From contig CAJJBS010000056.1 in assembly GCA_905182385.1 (NCBI GenBank), positions 1-19,254 of the forward strand: a stretch of DNA of 19,254 bases, given 5' to 3'. The notes below the pieces were generated by a model. The model did not search any database, was not told the origin of the DNA, and saw only the letters and a list, made by a program, of their open reading frames with translations. Positions 15,815 to 19,254 of the stretch are shown piece by piece. Numbering within the stretch: position 1 is the first letter of the stretch; every line of letters begins with the position of its first letter. The DNA is from Fidelibacterota bacterium TCS55 (GTDB taxonomy: Bacteria; Fidelibacterota; Marinisomatia; Marinisomatales; TCS55). The position numbers were made by a program, and so were the translations under genes.

Positions 15815-15909
15815 GTTTAATTAAAAAATATTATTGAAAGGAGACTCATTATTTTAATTAACTTTTCTTTTACTCAAAAGCCAATTTTAGTTTAATTAAA
15901 AATATTATT
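15815..15909. repeat. Direct repeat and regularly spaced TTAATTA palindromes in the divergent region
   Basis: Two copies of an about 20-base AT-rich element, GTTTAATTAAAAATATTATT, lie at 15815-15835 and 15890-15909. The first has one extra A in the A run. Each contains the palindrome TTTAATTAAA. A third TTAATTA lies between them at 15854-15860. The three TTAATTA cores start at 15817, 15854 and 15892, so they are 37 and 38 bases apart. They sit between the divergent kinase and phosphoesterase genes. A regulatory role is possible, but low sequence complexity makes chance repeats plausible. Confidence 0.5.
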
Positions 15910-15926
15910 ATCATTTCCTTAAAAAC

Positions 15927-15956
15927 TTGACCTCTAAATAAAAGGCCATGTATATT
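15927..15956 (+). promoter_or_regulatory. Likely promoter of the metallophosphoesterase (near-leaderless)
   Basis: TTGACC (15927-15932) and TATATT (15951-15956), each matching 5 of 6 consensus positions, are 18 bases apart. An AT-rich stretch lies upstream. The usual start 6-8 bases past the -10 box would be about 15962-15964, with the ATG at 15965, so the mRNA would have almost no leader. The bases between the -10 box and the ATG, CACCCTCT, contain no Shine-Dalgarno sequence. Confidence 0.5.
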
Positions 15957-15964
15957 CACCCTCT

Positions 15965-16738
15965 ATGGACACAAAAACCTTTGCACTAATCACCGACGTT
16001 CATTCAAATGCGGCTTCTCTCAAAAAAGGGCTTTCAATTATTGAGAAACGTAATGACATCGATCAAATCATTTGTTTAGGTGATTGTTTTGCATTAGGAC
16101 CAGCTCCAAAAGAAACTATTAAATTGCTTAAATCTATACCTGAATGTATTTTTATTAGAGGAAATCATGATCGATACCTTTTAGAAGAGCTTTGGAAACA
16201 AGAAAGACCTAATTTAGAAGGTATGTCTCCTGATGATCCTATTTGCCAAGCAATTATTGCTAATGAAGAATGGACTGCTAATGAACTTGGATCTGAAGGC
16301 GTCGAGTTCTGTTCAGCTATGAAAATTGCTCATAGAGAAATTATTAATGATACTTTAATTGAATTCACCCATGCTTGGTATCAAAGAGATGACATTCCAC
16401 CAACTATGAATGAAGCTTTATCTTGGAGAGATCATGTTTCAAAAGGCAATCCAAGAATAGAAAATTTTATTTTTATTCATGGGCATGTTCATACCCCAAG
16501 AAATGAATCAAAAGAGAATGTTACTATTTATTGCCAAGGTGCAACGGGACTCCCTTTTGATGAAGATCCTAGAGGCGCCGTTGCTTTTTTAAGTGTAGAA
16601 AACAATATTGAATGGGAAGTGGTGCGTTACGAATATGATAAATCAGAAACCATCGACCTTCTCGAAAAGCTAAAACCACCTTTTTATACAAACCTTCAAA
16701 ATACTGTTAAATACGCTTCTATTAAAAACGACCTTTAA
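15965..16738 (+). CDS. Metallophosphoesterase (calcineurin-like)
   Basis: A 257-residue cytoplasmic two-metal phosphoesterase. All family motifs are present: TDVHSN (D11, H13), LGDCFALGP (D40), RGNHDRYL (N67, H68, D69), a metal-ligand His in EFTHAWY (H136), and HGHVHTP (H172, H174, H176). The layout matches the small bacterial phosphodiesterase/phosphatase group that includes YfcE-like and diadenosine tetraphosphatase-like proteins. The natural substrate cannot be told from sequence. The fold begins at residue 6 (FALITDVHSN), so the ATG at 15965 must be close to the true start even though no Shine-Dalgarno sequence precedes it. It appears to be transcribed alone from the promoter above, with a terminator-like hairpin overlapping its stop. 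Confidence 0.9.
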   Translation: MDTKTFALITDVHSNAASLKKGLSIIEKRNDIDQIICLGDCFALGPAPKETIKLLKSIPECIFIRGNHDRYLLEELWKQERPNLEGMSPDDPICQAIIANEEWTANELGSEGVEFCSAMKIAHREIINDTLIEFTHAWYQRDDIPPTMNEALSWRDHVSKGNPRIENFIFIHGHVHTPRNESKENVTIYCQGATGLPFDEDPRGAVAFLSVENNIEWEVVRYEYDKSETIDLLEKLKPPFYTNLQNTVKYASIKNDL

Positions 16739-16757
16739 GGTCAGTTGTTTTTCTTTT
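16727..16757 (+). terminator. Possible intrinsic terminator after the metallophosphoesterase
   Basis: The hairpin is AAC-GACC, loop TTTAA, GGTC, a bulged A, then GTT (16727-16746). A run of nearly all T, TTTTTCTTTT (16748-16757), follows directly. The stop codon lies in the loop. The stem is short (four firm pairs plus three after the bulge), so termination could be partial and let the cysteine desulfurase at 16786 be read through. Confidence 0.4.
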
Positions 16758-16785
16758 AATTTATATATCTTAATCGGACTTATTT

Positions 16786-17901
16786 ATGTCATACTTTGAT
16801 CACTGTGCAACTACTCCTATCCATCCTATCGTTATAGATAAAATGGAATCAACCTCTAAAACTCATTTTGGCAACCCTTCAAGTCTTCATACTTCAGGAA
16901 GAAAAGCAAAATCACTAATTGAATCTTCACGAAGAATTATTGCTAATGCTCTAAAAGCTTCTACTAATGAAATTATTTTTACTGGAAGTGGAACCGAAGC
17001 TAATAATTCTGTGCTGTGGTCATTAATACATGAAGAGAATAAACACGTCATCACTTCTTCAATTGAGCATCCTGCCATTTTAAAGGTATTAGACTCAATT
17101 GCACCTTTTGGTATTAGTTATACAAAATTACCCGTAAACAAATTTGGAGAAGTAAATCCTAAAAACCTTGAAGAATCTATAGAAAAAGATACTGGGTTAA
17201 TAAGTATAATGATGGTTAATAATGAGGTGGGAACAATAAATCCAATAAAAGATTTAATTGAGATTGCTGAAGAAAAAAATATTCCATTTCACTCAGATGC
17301 AGTGCAAGCCCTTGGAAAAATCCCTTTGTCAGTTAAAGATATTCAAGCAGACTATTTGAGTTTTTCAGGTCATAAATTTTATGGCCCAAAAGGTGTTGGA
17401 TTCTTATACAAAAAAAATGAATCTAAGTTAAATCCACTTATTATTGGTGGAGGACAAGAGGGTCAATTTAGAGCAGGGACAGAGAATATTTCTGGGATTG
17501 TTGGTTTAGCTGAAGCTGTTCGCCTTGCAATAGAAAATCTAGATAATAGAATTTTACATTTAGAAGAATTAGAATCTGAATTCAAGGCGAAGTTGTTAAG
17601 CCTTTCTTCAAATGTTATTTTTAATGGGCACCCTGAGAAACATGTACCAGGAGTAATCAGCGCTTCTTTTTTAGGTAAAAGAAGTGATATCCTCTTAGTA
17701 GAATTAGATCGAGAAAAAATAGAAGTTTCAAGTGGATCTGCTTGCGGTTCAGGTTCTGTAAAACCCTCATTCGTGCTTGAGGAAATGGGGCTATCTAAGA
17801 ATCAAAATACTTCCACTATTCGAATAAGTTTTGGTCGTAGCAATTCATTAGAAGATGTAAACACCTTAGTAAAGGCTTTAGTAAAGTTTACTAATGTCTG
17901 A
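16786..17901 (+). CDS. Cysteine desulfurase, NifS/IscS class (probable MnmA partner)
   Basis: A PLP enzyme that removes sulfur from L-cysteine and passes it on as a persulfide. Of 371 residues, the N-terminal YFDHCATTPIHP (res 3-14) and FTGSGTEANN (65-74) are characteristic. EHPAI (H95) stacks on PLP, and NNEVG (145-149) and FHSDAVQ (D171) bind the cofactor. The PLP Lys is K197 in SFSGHKFYGPKG, and the sulfur-accepting Cys is C320 in SSGSACGSG. FRAGTENI and a typical C-terminus follow. Its end overlaps mnmA by 8 bases. This coupling, like the desulfurase-MnmA pairs of Firmicutes, suggests that it feeds sulfur to tRNA thiolation. It could also serve iron-sulfur assembly, though no iscU or sufU is nearby. 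There is only a weak Shine-Dalgarno sequence before the ATG. Confidence 0.92.
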   Translation: MSYFDHCATTPIHPIVIDKMESTSKTHFGNPSSLHTSGRKAKSLIESSRRIIANALKASTNEIIFTGSGTEANNSVLWSLIHEENKHVITSSIEHPAILKVLDSIAPFGISYTKLPVNKFGEVNPKNLEESIEKDTGLISIMMVNNEVGTINPIKDLIEIAEEKNIPFHSDAVQALGKIPLSVKDIQADYLSFSGHKFYGPKGVGFLYKKNESKLNPLIIGGGQEGQFRAGTENISGIVGLAEAVRLAIENLDNRILHLEELESEFKAKLLSLSSNVIFNGHPEKHVPGVISASFLGKRSDILLVELDREKIEVSSGSACGSGSVKPSFVLEEMGLSKNQNTSTIRISFGRSNSLEDVNTLVKALVKFTNV

Positions 17902-18973
17902 TATAGTAATTGTTGGAATGAGCGGTGGTGTGGATAGCTCAGTTACAGCAAAAATCCTGAAAGATCAGGGTTATAATGTTGAATGTGTTTTTATGAAAAA
18001 CTGGGAAGGAGATGACGATAATTGTAATTCGGAGGAAGATTATAAGGATGCTCTATCCGTTTGTAATCATTTAGAGATCCCTTTAAGAAGTGTAAATTTT
18101 TCTAATGAATATTGGAATAAAGTTTTCCAATATTTTATTGATGAATATAAAAGAGGACGAACACCAAACCCTGATATTTTATGTAATCGTGAAGTAAAGT
18201 TTAAAGCCTTTCTAAATTATGCTTTTGATTTAGGTGCTACAAAAATTGCAACGGGACATTATGCTCAGATTAATGAATCGGAAAATCAATTTCAGTTGTT
18301 AAAAGGCTTAGATAAAAATAAAGATCAGAGCTATTTTTTATATTTATTAGGTCAGAATGAACTATCAAAAAGTATATTTCCAATTGGGAATATAAATAAA
18401 GTTAAAGTTAGAGAATTAGCTGAAGAATCTGGATTGATTAATTATGCAAAAAAAGATAGTACCGGGGTTTGTTTTATAGGTGAACAAAAATTCTTTAAAG
18501 AATTTTTAAAAAAATATATCCCTTTAGAGCCTGGAATTATTCAGACCGTGGATGGAAAAATATGTGGAGAGCATGATGGACTAATGTACTACACTATGGG
18601 TCAACGAAAAGGCCTTGGTATTGGTGGTGGCCATGGATTTAAAGAAGCTCCATGGTTTGTTGCGGATAAAGATCTTAATAATAATATTCTAATTGTGGCT
18701 CAAGGTCACGATCACCCATCTCTCTTTCATCAAGAATTAGAAGCTGATCAACTTCATTGGATAAATGAAGTTCCGAGCAGTTCTCTAGAAAATATTTCAG
18801 CTAAAATTAGGTACCGTCAAGATGATCAATTGTGTAGTATTACTGAATTATCAAAAAATAGTTGTAAAGTAATTTTTAAAGATCCTCAGTTTGCTATAAC
18901 ACCTGGTCAATCAATAGTCTTCTATGATGATGATATATGTATGGGTGGAGCTATAATTGATAAAAGGTTTTAA
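17894..18973 (+). CDS. mnmA: tRNA-specific 2-thiouridylase MnmA
   Basis: Inserts sulfur at C2 of the wobble uridine (s2U34) in tRNA-Lys, -Glu and -Gln, using ATP to adenylate the base. The 359 residues include the PP-loop GMSGGVDSSV (res 8-17). The first catalytic Cys is C97 in GRTPNPDILCNREVKF. ATGHYAQ (119-125) and KDQSYFLYLLGQ (143-154) are also present. The second catalytic Cys is C193 in DSTGVCFIGEQKFFKEFL. The YTMGQRKGLGIGGG and central beta-domain segments follow. Both cysteines that form the persulfide/disulfide relay are present. The start overlaps the desulfurase gene by 8 bases, implying coupled synthesis of sulfur donor and acceptor. The stop is followed by 47 AT-rich bases and then another gene. 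No terminator hairpin is seen. Confidence 0.96.
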   Translation: MSDIVIVGMSGGVDSSVTAKILKDQGYNVECVFMKNWEGDDDNCNSEEDYKDALSVCNHLEIPLRSVNFSNEYWNKVFQYFIDEYKRGRTPNPDILCNREVKFKAFLNYAFDLGATKIATGHYAQINESENQFQLLKGLDKNKDQSYFLYLLGQNELSKSIFPIGNINKVKVRELAEESGLINYAKKDSTGVCFIGEQKFFKEFLKKYIPLEPGIIQTVDGKICGEHDGLMYYTMGQRKGLGIGGGHGFKEAPWFVADKDLNNNILIVAQGHDHPSLFHQELEADQLHWINEVPSSSLENISAKIRYRQDDQLCSITELSKNSCKVIFKDPQFAITPGQSIVFYDDDICMGGAIIDKRF

Positions 18974-19026
18974 AATAAAATTCGCTGGAACAATTACTGT
19001 CTTTTATTTGTACTTTATATATGTAT

Positions 19027-19254
19027 ATGAAATCAATTATTAAAAGAATCCTAATATTTTCGATCCTATTTACTATTTGTTTAGGACAACTTCGTTCTTC
19101 TTTGCCAGAGAGAACACTGCCTATAAATAGCCAAGGTTTATCTCAGGTAAGAATTCTTCCTTTATTAGATAGTAGCAGGCTTAATATGAATCATAGTTTT
19201 AATATCAGTATGATGAGTGCTGGTAATCAATCTATGACAATGGGTGCTTATACT
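19027..19254 (+). CDS. N-terminus of an exported protein of unknown function (3' partial)
   Basis: An open frame runs to the right edge (76 codons from this ATG). A second in-frame ATG lies two codons upstream at 19021; I prefer 19027 because MKSIIKRILIF is a cleaner signal-peptide start. Residues 1-19 have a positive N-region and a hydrophobic core ending near ICLGQ, predicting export; the Cys is not in a good lipobox. The mature part is Ser/Asn/Met-rich, with RILPLLDSSRLNMNHSFNISMMSAGNQSMTMGAYT features. An alternating polar/hydrophobic pattern may mark the first strands of an outer-membrane or surface beta protein. I do not recognise the family with confidence. The upstream bases, TTTATATATG, are TATA-like, but no matching -35 is evident. 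Confidence 0.65.
   Translation, partial: MKSIIKRILIFSILFTICLGQLRSSLPERTLPINSQGLSQVRILPLLDSSRLNMNHSFNISMMSAGNQSMTMGAYT

Noticed and set aside
15800..15964. CRISPR array or IS end suggested by the repeated AT element
   Set aside because: There are only two imperfect copies without spacer-like regularity, transposase or target duplication.
18974..19026. Second leaderless promoter (TATATA before the last gene)
   Set aside because: The TATA-like string is present, but no -35 element at suitable spacing could be found, so it is noted only within the gene entry.

Overview
The window is an AT-rich (about two thirds A+T by eye), densely packed bacterial chromosome segment. Short or overlapping gene junctions, several lipoproteins with a Cys after a hydrophobic leader, and a CcmH-like protein with an unusual Cys-Cys motif all fit a free-living Gram-negative marine lineage. 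The TPR lipoprotein and the general gene style remind me most of Candidatus Marinimicrobia (SAR406), but that is an inference from memory. There is no sign of phage, insertion sequences, CRISPR arrays or plasmid functions. The content is mostly core housekeeping, and I do not see a clear novel multi-gene system.

Layout, left to right. Positions 2-6559 (+) carry the tail of an unknown gene, then hisS, topA (with its own likely promoter), a CcmH-like membrane protein, a dimeric-type glycyl-tRNA synthetase and a Bax inhibitor-1/YccA-like membrane protein. The last four overlap or nearly touch and look like one operon. Positions 6668-10642 (+) form a second unit: a small two-helix PepSY protein followed by two tandem gamma-glutamyltransferases, both predicted lipoproteins. 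That unit ends tail-to-tail, with a 4-base overlap, against rlmN (-).

A divergent intergenic region separates rlmN from moxR plus a DUF58 gene (+). These face a TPR lipoprotein and a PfkB-family sugar/nucleoside kinase (both -). Another divergent region, 15800-15964, holds repeated TTAATTA palindromes and a good sigma70-like promoter that would give an almost leaderless mRNA for a metallophosphoesterase. A NifS-type cysteine desulfurase and mnmA follow with an 8-base overlap and probably form a sulfur-relay pair for tRNA 2-thiouridine. The window ends inside an exported protein of unknown function.

Functionally the region joins translation (hisS, glyQS, rlmN, mnmA with its desulfurase), DNA topology (topA), envelope and glutathione or gamma-glutamyl peptide metabolism (two GGTs, PepSY), and a MoxR/VWA chaperone-like pair. 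The points most worth a second look are the Cys-Cys CcmH variant, the two GGT paralogues with different lid loops, the palindrome in the topA promoter spacer, the near-leaderless promoter, and the minimal MoxR-DUF58 pair.
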